From assembly GCA_937958285.1 (NCBI GenBank), contig CALFXQ010000078.1, positions 1-5,994 of the forward strand: 5,994 nt of DNA, written 5' to 3'. Position numbers and translations under genes: made by a program. The DNA comes from an uncultured Fusibacter sp. (GTDB lineage Bacteria; Bacillota; Clostridia; Peptostreptococcales; Acidaminobacteraceae). Each line of letters opens with the position of its first letter. Positions within the stretch are counted from its first letter, which is position 1. The notes below the pieces were generated by a model that had not been told where the DNA came from, made no database searches, and saw nothing but the letters and a program-made list of their open reading frames with translations. Below, piece by piece: positions 1 through 5,994 of this stretch.

Positions 1-776
1 GATTAATTGGAGGTGTCGTTCTCTTGTTTACACATCGACAGTGGGATGCGATCTTCCCAATTGTCGCCCTTTGGGGTTATGGGTTAATCGGTTTTGCAGA
101 CGACTACTTAAAAGTTGTAAAAAAGAATAATTTAGGACTCAGGGCAGGTCAAAAACTCTTAGGTCTTGGTCTTGTTACAGGGGTGCTCTACCTGTTCTTT
201 GTTAAGAATATTGCTGTTAGTTTACCTTTTACTAGCATAGAGTGGCAGTTTGGTCTCTTGCATTTTGCTTTTTTTGCATTTGTGGCAGTGGCTGTTACCA
301 ATGCTGTGAATCTTACTGATGGGATTGATGGCCTATGTGGGTCGGTCACACTCGTCGTTGCGGTATTTTTTATTTTTATGGCAAGTCAAAAGGGAAATGT
401 CGGTTTAATTGCTGTAAATGCAGTAATTGCAGGTGCGCTAGTTGGATACTTAGTCTATAATTGGCACCCTGCAAAAGTTTTTATGGGTGATACAGGGTCT
501 TTGGCTTTAGGTGGGATGATTCTTGCCAATGCATTGGCTTTAGATATCGTTTGGTATATACCATTATTTGGCCTGGTGTATGTGGTTGAAACACTATCTG
601 TAATTATTCAGGTCGTCCACTTTAAACGCACAGGTAAAAGGTTCTTTAAAATGGCACCAATACACCATCACTTTGAAATGATTGGGTGGAAGGAAAAACG
701 CATCGCGCTTACAGCCAGTGGCGTTACTGCCTTTTTATGTGCAATCACTTATCTGATCGTAACCGTGGCGAATTGA
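1..776 (+). CDS. mraY: Phospho-MurNAc-pentapeptide transferase MraY (5'-truncated by window edge)
   Basis: MraY is an integral membrane enzyme that transfers phospho-MurNAc-pentapeptide from UDP to undecaprenyl phosphate, making lipid I. The reading frame is open to the left edge (first whole codon at 3), and its first residues (LIGGVVLLF) match the TMGG region near residue 54 of Bacillus MraY, so about 55 N-terminal residues lie outside the window. The TTG at 24 is an internal Leu codon, not a start. Numbering from that codon, the family's catalytic and binding motifs are all present: FADDY (24-28), NLTDGIDG (96-103), HPAKVFMGDTGSLALGG (148-164, Asp156) and the cytoplasmic HHHFE (204-208). 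Hydrophobic segments alternate with these loops, as expected for a protein of about ten membrane helices. The stop at 774-776 is intact, and murD follows after 46 nt. Identification is very secure. Confidence 0.97.
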   Translation, partial: LIGGVVLLFTHRQWDAIFPIVALWGYGLIGFADDYLKVVKKNNLGLRAGQKLLGLGLVTGVLYLFFVKNIAVSLPFTSIEWQFGLLHFAFFAFVAVAVTNAVNLTDGIDGLCGSVTLVVAVFFIFMASQKGNVGLIAVNAVIAGALVGYLVYNWHPAKVFMGDTGSLALGGMILANALALDIVWYIPLFGLVYVVETLSVIIQVVHFKRTGKRFFKMAPIHHHFEMIGWKEKRIALTASGVTAFLCAITYLIVTVAN

Positions 777-810
777 ATTCACAAAAAACTTGTATTTGTC
801 ACGCAGTTCA

Positions 811-816
811 AGGGGG
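811..816 (+). promoter_or_regulatory. Shine-Dalgarno site fixing the murD start
   Basis: AGGGGG ends 6 nt before the ATG at 823. It supports that ATG over the in-frame TTG at 790, which has no purine-rich site before it and would add 11 residues (MYLSRSSRGKS) ahead of the normal MurD N-terminus. Confidence 0.85.
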
Positions 817-822
817 AAATCG

Positions 823-2178
823 ATGAAGCAACATGTTTTTAGCAATCGCAATGCATTAGTTATTGGCATGGCGCGTTCGGGATTTGATGCAGCATTTTTA
901 TTAGATGCACAAGGTGCGAGGATTCACGTATACGATCATAAAGAAGTAGAGAGTATTCAGGGAATTGAGCAACTTTCAACTATAGCATACAATGCGTATT
1001 TTGGTGGCAATATGCCCGACTTAGCCCAAATAGATCTGGTTGTGGTCTCTCCAGGAGTGCCATTAGATATTCCATTGTTACGCGAGGTCATCGAGCGAGA
1101 CATCGAGCTCATTGGTGAGGTCGAACTGGCATATCGCTGTGCTGAGGGGAAATTTATAGGCATTACTGGCACTAATGGAAAAACGACTACCACAGCACTG
1201 CTTGGTGAAATGTTTAAAGCCGGAAATTACAAGTCATTTGTTGTCGGTAATATCGGCGTGCCCATAAGTCGCGCAGTACTCGAACACGACGCTTTTGATG
1301 TGGTTTATATTGCAGAGTTGAGCAGTTATCAATTAGAGACTGTCAAGTCATTTTCTGCAGTCACTGGTGCGCTTTTAAACATTACGCCCGATCATTTGGC
1401 AAGACATAAGACGATGGATGCTTATACGTGTGCTAAACTCAACTTATTTAATAATATGCGTGCAGAAAATATCGTGTTAAACTTCGATCATGACCGTACG
1501 AGAGCGTTGCTCACGCAATATCCTCATGCTACTGTATTCTCTAAGTACAGCGAGAGTTCTCTCGTAGGAATTTCAACGCGATTCGAAAGCAAAAGTATTG
1601 TTGTTAGAACAGAGAATGCAGAAGTGCCAATTCTTGCACTTTCTGAAATTAAGTTGCTTGGCGAACACAATATTGAGAATGCGCTGGCAGCAGTGACTTT
1701 GGCACATATTTATGGGGTTGACCATGGAGCAATTGCCCATGCACTTCACACTTTTTCGGGATATCCGCATAGAATTGAATTTGTTGCAACCATTGATGGT
1801 GTCTCTTATTACAACGACTCAAAAGCGACAAATCCAGAAGCTTCCATTCCTGCGATAAGGGCAATGACAGCACAAACTGTCTTAATTGCGGGAGGCATGG
1901 ACAAAGGGAGTGACTATAGAGAATGGATTGAGACGTTCACCACCATTAAACACGTTATACTCTTTGGTGAGACAAAACATGCAATTGCACAAGCTATGAG
2001 TCAGTTTTCACAAGTAAAATATACAATCGTAAATAACTTACAAGAAGCGACAACGCTCGCTAAAGAATTAGCGCATTCAGGTGACTTTGTCTTACTTTCA
2101 CCAGCTTGTGCGAGCTGGGATATGTTCGAGAGCTACGAAGAGCGTGGCGCGCTCTTTAAACATTTGGTACGTCTATGA
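823..2178 (+). CDS. murD: UDP-N-acetylmuramoyl-L-alanine--D-glutamate ligase MurD
   Basis: MurD is a cytoplasmic ATP-dependent Mur ligase that adds D-glutamate to UDP-MurNAc-L-Ala. From the ATG at 823 it is 451 residues, the usual length. The N-terminal UDP-substrate domain opens with a Rossmann-like VIGMARSG (13-20). The central ATPase domain has the P-loop GITGTNGKTTT (113-123, Lys120), GNIGVPISRAV (142-152), AELSSYQLE (164-172) and the lysine expected to be carbamylated in YTCAKLNLF (Lys205). The C-terminal domain has GEHNIENALAA (280-290), HRIE (316-319), YNDSKATNPE (330-339), AGGMDKGSDY (356-365) and LLSPACASWDMF (424-435). One oddity is DHLARH (190-195), where many Mur ligases have DHLDRH, so Asp is replaced by Ala193. 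The stop overlaps the ftsW start as ATGA, implying translational coupling. Confidence 0.97.
   Translation: MKQHVFSNRNALVIGMARSGFDAAFLLDAQGARIHVYDHKEVESIQGIEQLSTIAYNAYFGGNMPDLAQIDLVVVSPGVPLDIPLLREVIERDIELIGEVELAYRCAEGKFIGITGTNGKTTTTALLGEMFKAGNYKSFVVGNIGVPISRAVLEHDAFDVVYIAELSSYQLETVKSFSAVTGALLNITPDHLARHKTMDAYTCAKLNLFNNMRAENIVLNFDHDRTRALLTQYPHATVFSKYSESSLVGISTRFESKSIVVRTENAEVPILALSEIKLLGEHNIENALAAVTLAHIYGVDHGAIAHALHTFSGYPHRIEFVATIDGVSYYNDSKATNPEASIPAIRAMTAQTVLIAGGMDKGSDYREWIETFTTIKHVILFGETKHAIAQAMSQFSQVKYTIVNNLQEATTLAKELAHSGDFVLLSPACASWDMFESYEERGALFKHLVRL
2101..2118 (+). repeat. Perfect 6-bp inverted repeat in the 3' end of murD
   Basis: CCAGCT (2101-2106) and AGCTGG (2113-2118) are exact reverse complements around a 6-nt loop. 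The repeat lies in the codons for the conserved SPACASW motif, so it may be a chance result of coding constraint. There is no T-run after it, so it is not a terminator. Confidence 0.45.
2138..2156 (+). repeat. Perfect 7-bp inverted repeat just before the ftsW start
   Basis: AAGAGCG (2138-2144) pairs exactly with CGCTCTT (2150-2156) around the loop TGGCG, with one more possible G-U pair outside (2137/2157). It sits within murD codons, ends 18 nt before the ftsW ATG, and is followed by TAAA rather than a T-run. It could form an mRNA hairpin that is opened when ribosomes finish murD. This role is inference. Confidence 0.5.
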
Positions 2179-3374
2179 TGAATTCAATGAAGGCAAAGGC
2201 ACAGCAAATTGACTATGCGCTGCTAATCGGTATTTTTTTACTCGTTGGCATTGGACTTGTTATGGTCTATTCTGCAAGCTTCTATACACTTATGGTTAGA
2301 AAACACGAGAGTCCGGAAACCTATTTAATATCTGGGTTAGTTTATGCTATGATGGGAATAGTCGTAATGTTTGTGGTTTCATTCATCGACTACAGGTTTA
2401 TTAGGCGATTTACAGGTTTGATTCTAATTATTTCTGTGGTTTTAGGTGTTTATACGCTAATCAAGGGCGTTGAGTTAAATGGCGCTAAACGTTGGATTGA
2501 CATCTTTGGCATTACGATTATGCCTTCTGAAATCACAAAGGTTGCAGTACTCATGACTACAGCATCTTATGTTGCAGGTATGGGTAAGCGAATGAAGCGA
2601 TTTTCTCATTTTGCCGCTGCACTTGTGGTTATCTGTGCTTTATCCTCTACCACGATGTTGCAACCCAATCTCTCGACAACTGCACTTACAGTGATGTTGG
2701 GAATTTCTATTCTTTTTTTATCGGAGTGTCGGATACACCATTTCATCATTCTTTTTACGGCTTCATTAGCGGCAATTGGTGGTTTAATTGCGATTGCGCC
2801 TTATCGTGCTCAGCGCATTGTCATCTTTTTGGCGAGTCTATTTGATCGTTCATATGTGTTCGATGGCGAGCGACTCCAAATCATGTATTCTATCTACGCC
2901 GTAGGCTCTGGCGGCATTAAAGGTGTGGGACTGGGCATGGGCGAGCTCAAAAACTTGAGACTTCCAGAACCCTATAACGATTTCGTGTTCTCTATTATCT
3001 CAGAAGAATTCGGCTTAATTGGTGCGCTCATAGTGATGTTGCTATTCGCATTCGTCATCTATCGCATCTTTTACATCGCTTCACAGGCCATAGATCAGTA
3101 TGGTTTTTACATGGCAGCGGGGATTGGGATTTTAGTGAGTTATCAGGTTATTATAAATATCGGTGTTGCAACGAACTTACTGCCAACGACGGGGATTCCC
3201 TTGCCATTTGTCAGTAAGGGGGGCACTTCTTTGTTGATCATGATGGGATTAATGGGAATTGTGCTGAACATATCAACTCATTTAAGTCGCCCTGAGTTGA
3301 ATCGTTCTAATATACATCTTTCAGAAAAAAATCAAAGTATTAATGATAAACTAGAATATGAGGATCTCAGATGA
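2175..3374 (+). CDS. ftsW: SEDS-family peptidoglycan polymerase FtsW/SpoVE
   Basis: This is a 399-residue polytopic membrane protein of the SEDS family, which polymerises lipid II into glycan strands with a partner class B PBP, at the septum (FtsW) or in the spore cortex (SpoVE). Sequence alone cannot separate the two, but the place between murD and murG fits either. Visible family marks are the first membrane helix ending GLVMVYSAS (27-35), NGAKRWIDI (102-110), MPSEITKVAVL (116-126), MLQPNLSTT (161-169), and PEPYNDFVF (264-272), whose Asp269 matches the catalytic Asp of SEDS enzymes, followed by SEEFGLIGA (276-284). The C-terminal signature is present but altered: ATNLLPTTG has Asn334 and PFVSKGGTS has Lys348 in place of the usual Gly/Thr and Tyr. 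The start overlaps the murD stop (ATGATG gives two adjacent Met codons) and has no clear Shine-Dalgarno site, so translation is probably coupled to murD. A hydrophilic tail (about 371-399) is likely cytoplasmic. Confidence 0.93.
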   Translation: MMNSMKAKAQQIDYALLIGIFLLVGIGLVMVYSASFYTLMVRKHESPETYLISGLVYAMMGIVVMFVVSFIDYRFIRRFTGLILIISVVLGVYTLIKGVELNGAKRWIDIFGITIMPSEITKVAVLMTTASYVAGMGKRMKRFSHFAAALVVICALSSTTMLQPNLSTTALTVMLGISILFLSECRIHHFIILFTASLAAIGGLIAIAPYRAQRIVIFLASLFDRSYVFDGERLQIMYSIYAVGSGGIKGVGLGMGELKNLRLPEPYNDFVFSIISEEFGLIGALIVMLLFAFVIYRIFYIASQAIDQYGFYMAAGIGILVSYQVIINIGVATNLLPTTGIPLPFVSKGGTSLLIMMGLMGIVLNISTHLSRPELNRSNIHLSEKNQSINDKLEYEDLR

Positions 3375-4471
3375 AACTGATTGTTACAGGCGGAGGCACT
3401 GGTGGACACATCTACCCTGCAATTGCGGTAGCTAAGAAAATGAAAATTGCGATGCCCGATGCAGAAGTCCTATATATAGGCAGTGTTTATGGACCAGAGA
3501 AGCGTCTAGTGACACAAGAACAATTGGTGTTTCAATCCATTCATGTTCGTAGCATTAACCGCTTGCAACCCATCAAAGCCTTTTGGGCTGTGCTTTTGCT
3601 GTTTCGTGCACTTTATGAGAGCTACCTAATTATGAAGCGTTTTCGACCAGATCTGGTTTTAGGAACAGGCGGATATGCCAGTGGACCTGTGGTTCTCATG
3701 GCTCAAATTATGGGCATTGAAACGCTTATCCACGAACAAAATGCCGTGCCAGCATGGACTACAAAGCTGCTTAGCAATTATGCGTCAAAAATCCTAATAA
3801 GTTACAAGGAGTCCATTCCATACTTTAAGAATAAGAACAGATTGTACTATACTGGAAATCCCGTTCGTGAAGTGTTCTTGCATACAAATAGAGCAGAATC
3901 AAGAAGTGCACTTCAAATACCAAATGATGCCTTTGTCGTATTGTTTCACGGTGGTTCAAATGGTGCAGAAGTGATTAATAATATGGCTGTGGCTTTGATG
4001 GAGTCATTAGATAGATATGAAAACTTACATATCTATGTGCTTACGGGCAAAAAACTCCTAAAAATGGTCAAGAAACAGATGGATATTCAAGATAAACATC
4101 CACGGATTCACGTTTACGATTATTCTCATCAGATTGTTCGTCTTATGCACGCATCGGATTTAGTCGTTTGTCGTGCTGGTGCGGTGGCACTAGCTGAAAT
4201 GACAGCAATCGGCTTACCTGGTTTTTTAGTGCCAAACCCGAAATCATTAGATAGTCATCAAATACACAATGCCAGCGTTTTCTCAAAGGCAGAAGCCTGT
4301 GTTGTAATCGAAGAAGGTCCAGAGGCAACAAATTTATTTTTGCGGAAGTTTGACGAGGTGTTTTATAATCGTAATCAACTCTTAACAATGAAAAAGAACT
4401 ACGAAAGCCTGATGCGTGAGAATGCGCTCAATACGATCATTTCTATCATTTACACCTACCACTTGCGGTAA
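3371..4471 (+). CDS. murG: UDP-GlcNAc:lipid I N-acetylglucosaminyltransferase MurG
   Basis: MurG is a peripheral membrane GT-B glycosyltransferase (family GT28) that adds GlcNAc to lipid I, giving lipid II. At 366 residues it is of normal length. The N-terminal acceptor domain begins with GGGTGGHIYPA (7-17, containing the conserved His13) and has LGTGGYASGP (97-106) and HEQNAVPA (121-128). The linker carries TGNPVRE (161-167). The donor-binding C-terminal domain has HGGSNGAE (193-200), CRAGAVALAEMTAIGLP (267-283, with Glu276 at the position that contacts the UDP-GlcNAc ribose in known structures) and SHQIHNA (295-301, Gln297). The start overlaps the ftsW stop as ATGA and has its own GAGGA site at 3360-3364 with 6-nt spacing. 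The very C-terminus is the least conserved part. It follows mraY, murD and ftsW, and so completes the lipid II synthesis and use steps encoded here. Confidence 0.97.
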   Translation: MKLIVTGGGTGGHIYPAIAVAKKMKIAMPDAEVLYIGSVYGPEKRLVTQEQLVFQSIHVRSINRLQPIKAFWAVLLLFRALYESYLIMKRFRPDLVLGTGGYASGPVVLMAQIMGIETLIHEQNAVPAWTTKLLSNYASKILISYKESIPYFKNKNRLYYTGNPVREVFLHTNRAESRSALQIPNDAFVVLFHGGSNGAEVINNMAVALMESLDRYENLHIYVLTGKKLLKMVKKQMDIQDKHPRIHVYDYSHQIVRLMHASDLVVCRAGAVALAEMTAIGLPGFLVPNPKSLDSHQIHNASVFSKAEACVVIEEGPEATNLFLRKFDEVFYNRNQLLTMKKNYESLMRENALNTIISIIYTYHLR

Positions 4472-4477
4472 AGATGA

Positions 4478-4482
4478 AAGGA
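4478..4482 (+). promoter_or_regulatory. Shine-Dalgarno site deciding the divIB start
   Basis: AAGGA ends 6 nt before the ATG at 4489. It favours that start over the in-frame ATG at 4474, which lies 2 nt after the murG stop and has only weak purine content ahead of it. The site lies inside the five codons the longer form would add. Confidence 0.75.
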
Positions 4483-4488
4483 AAGATT

Positions 4489-5169
4489 ATGATCAAAAAA
4501 ATTGGGTTGTACAGTATACTGGTTCTTATAATTGTAATATTTTTTGCTCTTAAGTCACCTTCAATCACTATGGAAATACCAAATGTTTCTATAGAAACGG
4601 AATTAATAGATGCAGTAAAAAATCAACACTGGTTGTTCACATCTTCAAAGGCCTATAAAGATAGACTAGAGGCACATCCCTTAGTCGACCAAGCCATCGT
4701 TAATAAGGCGCTACCAAGACACTTGCAGGTTAAAGTACTCTTAAAGAAGCCTATAGCTGCAGTAAGATCGGGTGCTGTCTATTTAATGATTGATAATCGA
4801 GGAATTGTATTAGAAATCAACCCGGAGAAGCAAACGAACTATGTAATTGAAGGCTTTAAAGTGAGCGCAACTGAAGTTGGACACCCATTAGTGACAGATA
4901 ATTCAGCGTTGATTGTCAAAGCGGTTCAGTTAGTAGATCTTTACGAACGTTTCTCAGATATTGACCCGGATGTACATTTAATTGACGGTGACTTGGTGCA
5001 AAAAATCAACCCGAAATTCTGGGTGAATTACGGTGTTGGTTACGATATTCCAAGTCAATTTAACGAAGCAATGACAATTTACGATGATATGATTCATAAA
5101 AACAGTAACACGGGTATTATAAATCTGTCTGTACCTGGTCAAACCGTTATACAGACTTGGAAGAATTAG
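4489..5169 (+). CDS. divIB: Cell division protein FtsQ/DivIB (compact, POTRA domain)
   Basis: This is a bitopic divisome protein of the FtsQ/DivIB type, which scaffolds FtsL/DivIC and helps control septal peptidoglycan synthesis from outside the membrane. With the ATG at 4489 it has 226 residues, shorter than Bacillus DivIB (about 260). It has a very short cytoplasmic start (MIKK), one membrane helix (about 5-21) and then an extracytoplasmic POTRA domain (about 28-93). The clearest POTRA part is HPLVDQAIVNKALPRHLQV (63-81) followed by KKPIAAV (86-92). Next is the beta domain, opening YLMIDNRGIVLEI (98-110) and ending NLSVPGQTVIQTW (212-224). The beginning of the POTRA domain is divergent and lacks the usual V-x-G-N motif. 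The gene lies 17 nt after murG and 16 nt before the DUF881 gene. The alternative start at 4474 would give 231 residues. Family assignment is confident from motif plus context; overall conservation is low, as is normal for this family. Confidence 0.85.
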   Translation: MIKKIGLYSILVLIIVIFFALKSPSITMEIPNVSIETELIDAVKNQHWLFTSSKAYKDRLEAHPLVDQAIVNKALPRHLQVKVLLKKPIAAVRSGAVYLMIDNRGIVLEINPEKQTNYVIEGFKVSATEVGHPLVTDNSALIVKAVQLVDLYERFSDIDPDVHLIDGDLVQKINPKFWVNYGVGYDIPSQFNEAMTIYDDMIHKNSNTGIINLSVPGQTVIQTWKN

Positions 5170-5185
5170 ACTGGAGGCTTAATCC

Positions 5186-5899
5186 ATGAAGTTGGTTGAT
5201 CAACTTGTTATTGGAGTAATTTGTATTATTTTAGGTTTCTTTATTGCAATTCAGTTTAAAACAGTTCAGGAAAACTACCTAGACGGTCTACTTCCCAATC
5301 AGAGGTCAGCGCAGCTCGTTAGTGAACTAAAAAATTTGAGGTCAGAAAAAGAGAATCTCGTAAAGGAAGTTGAAACTTTACAAACTGAACTTAATGCCAT
5401 TACATCTTCTGCATCTGACGAGAGCGGTGTTCTCAAGAATCTGCAAGAGCAAGTGAATCGCTACAAAATGTTAGCGGGTTATACGGACCTAGTGGGGCAG
5501 GGTATCATTTTTACAATCGATAACCCACCTAGTGATTTTAATGGACTATATGAGACAAACATCGTAGATGAATACCAACAGTTACTGGCCGTGATAAATG
5601 AACTAAATGCTGCTGGAGCAGAGGCAATTTCCATTAATGATCAAAGACTGCTGTCAATGACAGAGATCCGAGCTGCTGGTGAGTATTTGAGCATTAACAC
5701 CCAACAGTACAAGCCACCTTTTGTCATTAAGGCAATTGGCAATAAGTCAGTACTAGAAGCCGCTCTGGTTCAACGTTTTGGCTTTGTACCCGCCCTTCAA
5801 GAGCGTGGTTTCCAAGTGGATGTGCAAAGTTTTGATGCTGTTGTGATTCCCAAATTTAATGCCATAATAAATTGGCAATTTGCTACATCTAAGGAGTAG
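5186..5899 (+). CDS. DUF881 family membrane-anchored coiled-coil protein (YlxW/YlxX-type)
   Basis: The 237-residue protein has one N-terminal membrane helix (about 7-23) ending in AIQFKTVQEN, a form typical of the family. A predicted coiled coil follows (about 40-95, rich in Leu, Glu and Lys with heptad-like spacing, broken by an SSASDES stretch at 74-80), and then the DUF881 domain. Domain marks are VGQGIIFTI (103-111), LLAVINELNAAGAEAISIN (133-151) with DQRL (152-155), TEIRAAGEYLSIN (159-171) and PPFVIKAIGN (177-186). The biochemical role of DUF881 is not known. The recurring place of such genes between divIB and ftsA/ftsZ or sbp in Firmicutes suggests a part in division or envelope assembly, with the domain outside the membrane. 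The start has a strong GGAGG at 5173-5177 with 8-nt spacing. The gene is intact, and which Bacillus paralogue it matches best cannot be decided here. Confidence 0.9.
   Translation: MKLVDQLVIGVICIILGFFIAIQFKTVQENYLDGLLPNQRSAQLVSELKNLRSEKENLVKEVETLQTELNAITSSASDESGVLKNLQEQVNRYKMLAGYTDLVGQGIIFTIDNPPSDFNGLYETNIVDEYQQLLAVINELNAAGAEAISINDQRLLSMTEIRAAGEYLSINTQQYKPPFVIKAIGNKSVLEAALVQRFGFVPALQERGFQVDVQSFDAVVIPKFNAIINWQFATSKE
5891..5896 (+). promoter_or_regulatory. Shine-Dalgarno site of the right-edge gene, embedded in the DUF881 gene
   Basis: AAGGAG ends 6 nt before the ATG at 5903. It lies within the last codons (Lys-Glu) of the DUF881 gene and abuts its TAG stop. It is near-ideal, and it is the main reason for calling the short open frame at the right edge a real gene. 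Confidence 0.85.
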
Positions 5900-5902
5900 A
5901 CA

Positions 5903-5994
5903 ATGAAAGCATTTATGCGACCATCATTTCTCTTTGCGATTTTGGCGATGGCTTTAATTGTGTATGAGGTCAGATTGTTGATGCTTACTGAAGG
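5903..5994 (+). CDS. N-terminus of an unidentified membrane protein (cut by the right edge)
   Basis: Only 30 whole codons are visible (ATG at 5903, frame open to the edge). The peptide begins MKAFMRPSFLFAILAMALI and continues VYEVRLLMLTE. A short positively charged start is followed by one hydrophobic segment (about 7-20), consistent with a signal anchor or first membrane helix. The start is 3 nt after the DUF881 stop and has a near-perfect Shine-Dalgarno site, so it belongs to the same transcript. In related clusters the next gene is often a second DUF881 protein or the small basic protein Sbp. The visible residues show neither the usual DUF881 anchor ending nor an Sbp-like glycine-rich start, so I leave it unassigned. 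That it is a gene is likely; its function cannot be told from this fragment. Confidence 0.75.
   Translation, partial: MKAFMRPSFLFAILAMALIVYEVRLLMLTE

Noticed and set aside
24..26. TTG as a start codon for mraY
   Set aside because: The frame is open upstream to the window edge and the upstream residues match the conserved MraY TMGG region, so this is an internal Leu codon.
790..822. N-terminal extension of MurD from the TTG at 790
   Set aside because: No ribosome site precedes it and the extension has no counterpart in MurD. The ATG at 823 has a strong site and gives the normal 451 residues.
777..822. Possible promoter or terminator in the mraY-murD gap
   Set aside because: The gap is only 46 nt. 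I see no hairpin with a T-run and no properly spaced -35/-10 pair, so it is most likely just an intra-operon spacer with a ribosome site.
957..1873. Minus-strand open frames opposite murD (957-1193, 1573-1770, 1649-1873)
   Set aside because: They lie wholly within murD, which has full-length conserved motifs. Their translations show no recognisable domain and they have no convincing ribosome sites, so they are antisense shadows.
2138..2160. The 7-bp hairpin at the murD end as a Rho-independent terminator
   Set aside because: It is followed by TAAAC rather than a run of T, and it is inside a coding gene of a continuous operon.
3950..3970. GGSNGA in MurG instead of the common GGSLGA
   Set aside because: The fourth position varies among functional MurG enzymes (Gln in E. 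coli), so this is ordinary variation.
4143..4388. Minus-strand open frame opposite the 3' half of murG
   Set aside because: It overlaps the conserved donor-binding region of MurG and looks like a random basic peptide, so it is a shadow frame.

Overview
The window is a stretch of a division and cell wall (dcw) cluster from a low-to-moderate GC Firmicute, most likely a clostridial lineage. The evidence is the gene order mraY-murD-ftsW/spoVE-murG-divIB-DUF881, strong purine-rich Shine-Dalgarno sites (AGGGGG, GAGGA, GGAGG, AAGGAG), and the presence of a DUF881 (YlxW/YlxX-type) gene directly after divIB. That last arrangement is known from Bacillus and Clostridia and not from proteobacterial dcw clusters. 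The exact genus cannot be read from the sequence alone.

Layout: every gene is on the + strand and packed tightly. Positions 1-776 hold the 3' part of mraY, which enters from the left. After a 46-nt gap come murD (823-2178), ftsW/spoVE (2175-3374) and murG (3371-4471), joined by two 4-nt ATGA overlaps. A compact ftsQ/divIB (4489-5169) follows 17 nt later, then a DUF881 gene (5186-5899), and the first 30 codons of another membrane protein start at 5903 and run off the right edge. No gap exceeds 50 nt, and I see no terminator, RNA gene, mobile element, CRISPR array or convincing promoter. The window therefore reads as the interior of one polycistronic operon.

How the genes fit together: MraY and MurG make lipid I and lipid II from UDP-MurNAc-pentapeptide, and MurD adds D-glutamate during assembly of that precursor. 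The SEDS protein FtsW/SpoVE polymerises lipid II at the septum (or spore cortex). DivIB is a divisome scaffold protein. The DUF881 protein is a membrane-anchored coiled-coil protein of unknown role that recurs beside divIB.

The content is mostly ordinary housekeeping, and I do not see a new biological system. The points most worth a second look are two substitutions in the SEDS family signature of FtsW, a pair of perfect inverted repeats at the end of murD just before an ftsW start with no Shine-Dalgarno site, the absence of murB/murA/murC between murG and divIB, and the unidentified gene at the right edge.
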